From assembly GCA_024641445.1 (NCBI GenBank), contig JAHEDA010000142.1, positions 1-6,406 on the forward strand: DNA of 6,406 nt, read 5' to 3'. Origin of the DNA: Gammaproteobacteria bacterium (GTDB taxonomy: Bacteria > Pseudomonadota > Gammaproteobacteria > UBA6429 > Thiohalophilaceae). This document shows positions 5,952-6,406 of this stretch, piece by piece. Both the position numbers and the translations under genes were made by a program. The notes below the pieces were generated by a model. It was given only the letters and a program-made list of their open reading frames with translations. It was not told the DNA's origin and did not search any database. Every line of letters starts with the position of its first letter. Position 1 is the stretch's first letter.

Positions 5952-6406
5952 TCAACTCAAGTCATCTATCACCTGATTGAAGGTCGCGCTTGGTCGCATG
6001 ACCGCATTGGTTTTGGTCTGATCAGGCCTGTAGTAGCCACCCAGGTCCATAGCCTTGCCCTGCACACCATTCAACTCAGCCACGATCTTCGACTCGTTCC
6101 CGCTGAGTGCCGTTGCGATGGGTGTGAACGTGGCATTGAGTTCCATATCCTCACGCTGCCCCGCCAGCGCCTGCGCCCAGTACATCGCCAGATAGAAGTG
6201 ACTACCGCGTGTATCCAGTTCACCCACCTTGCTGGAAGGTGATTTATTGTTATTCAGAAACTGGCTATTCGCACTATCGAGCGCGGCAGCCAATACCCTG
6301 GCCCTGTTATTGCCCGTCTTGATGGCGAGATCTTCAATCGATACTGCCAGGGCCAGAAACTCACCGAGCGAATCCCAGCGCAGATGATTCTCTTCCAGCA
6401 CCTGTT
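5952..6406 (-). CDS. icd: Monomeric NADP-dependent isocitrate dehydrogenase, C-terminal part (cut by window edge)
   Basis: The enzyme oxidatively decarboxylates isocitrate to 2-oxoglutarate with NADP+ in the citric acid cycle, in the cytoplasm. Only the last 150 codons or so are present; the gene continues beyond the right edge and needs about 590 more to reach the family's roughly 740. Recognisable family stretches are [47 protein letters not shown] and the C-terminal [12 protein letters not shown]. This is the Azotobacter/Corynebacterium monomeric type, unrelated in sequence to the dimeric E. coli enzyme. No frameshift or stop is seen, so this is probably the working copy. Positions 6031-6122 are identical to 1820-1911 in the fragment 4.2 kb away, while the final 26 codons differ clearly. 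A strong terminator follows. Confidence 0.93.
   Translation of the reverse strand, partial: QVLEENHLRWDSLGEFLALAVSIEDLAIKTGNNRARVLAAALDSANSQFLNNNKSPSSKVGELDTRGSHFYLAMYWAQALAGQREDMELNATFTPIATALSGNESKIVAELNGVQGKAMDLGGYYRPDQTKTNAVMRPSATFNQVIDDLS
6031..6122. repeat. 92-bp direct repeat, right copy
   Basis: Identical by direct reading to 1820-1911 and in the same orientation. It encodes about 30 residues of the isocitrate dehydrogenase C-terminal region. The flanks on both sides differ from the left copy, so identity is confined to this block and a few bases past one mismatch at 6123. Confidence 0.95.

Noticed and set aside
5811..6242. Plus-strand 143-codon frame opposite isocitrate dehydrogenase
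   Set aside because: It runs through the terminator at 5904-5931 and lies antisense to a strongly recognised enzyme; the product shows no domain.
1741..6406. CRISPR array or insertion sequence explaining the repeats
   Set aside because: There are only two repeat copies, 4.2 kb apart and both in coding sequence. No transposase, terminal inverted repeats or regular spacers were seen.

Overview
The window is a moderately GC-rich bacterial chromosome segment, most likely from a gammaproteobacterium. The hints are a monomeric-type NADP isocitrate dehydrogenase, a CspA-family cold-shock protein, a CadC-like membrane regulator and short GC-rich hairpin terminators followed by T-runs. No gene pins down the genus.

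Layout, left to right. Positions 1-670: a cold-shock protein gene (minus strand, 123-323) with its terminator at 68-98, then about 345 bases without a convincing gene, holding leader and promoter sequence for the divergent pair. Positions 669-1717: a small RRM-type RNA-binding protein and a 2-keto-4-pentenoate hydratase-like protein, both plus strand, closed by a terminator at 1693-1717. Positions 1741-2040 (minus): a 99-codon ORF whose last two thirds copy the C-terminus of monomeric isocitrate dehydrogenase. Positions 2170-3171 (minus): an exported metallo-beta-lactamase-fold hydrolase, divergent from a 557-residue CadC-like regulator with TolB-like and TPR parts (3364-5037, plus). Positions 5178-5735 (minus): a carboxymuconolactone decarboxylase/AhpD-like protein. 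Positions 5952-6406 (minus): the C-terminal part of the main isocitrate dehydrogenase gene, which runs off the right edge.

The most notable structure is the duplicated 3' end of the isocitrate dehydrogenase gene. Positions 1820-1911 and 6031-6122 are identical over 92 bp and in direct orientation. The sequence on the stop-codon side is only about 60% identical, yet it stays in frame and ends at exactly the same place. A similar GCCGC/GCGGC terminator follows each copy. The 4.2 kb between the copies holds the hydrolase, regulator and AhpD-like genes. This resembles integration into the 3' end of a housekeeping gene with supply of a substitute 3' end, as the E. coli elements e14 and phage 21 do at the unrelated dimeric-type icd. 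No integrase or transposase is visible, so a partial gene duplication with local gene conversion is the main alternative.

Functional links are tentative. The regulator may control the divergent hydrolase from the shared 192-bp intergenic region. The cold-shock and RRM proteins are two small RNA binders facing away from each other. The hydratase and AhpD-like genes do not form a recognisable pathway with the rest.
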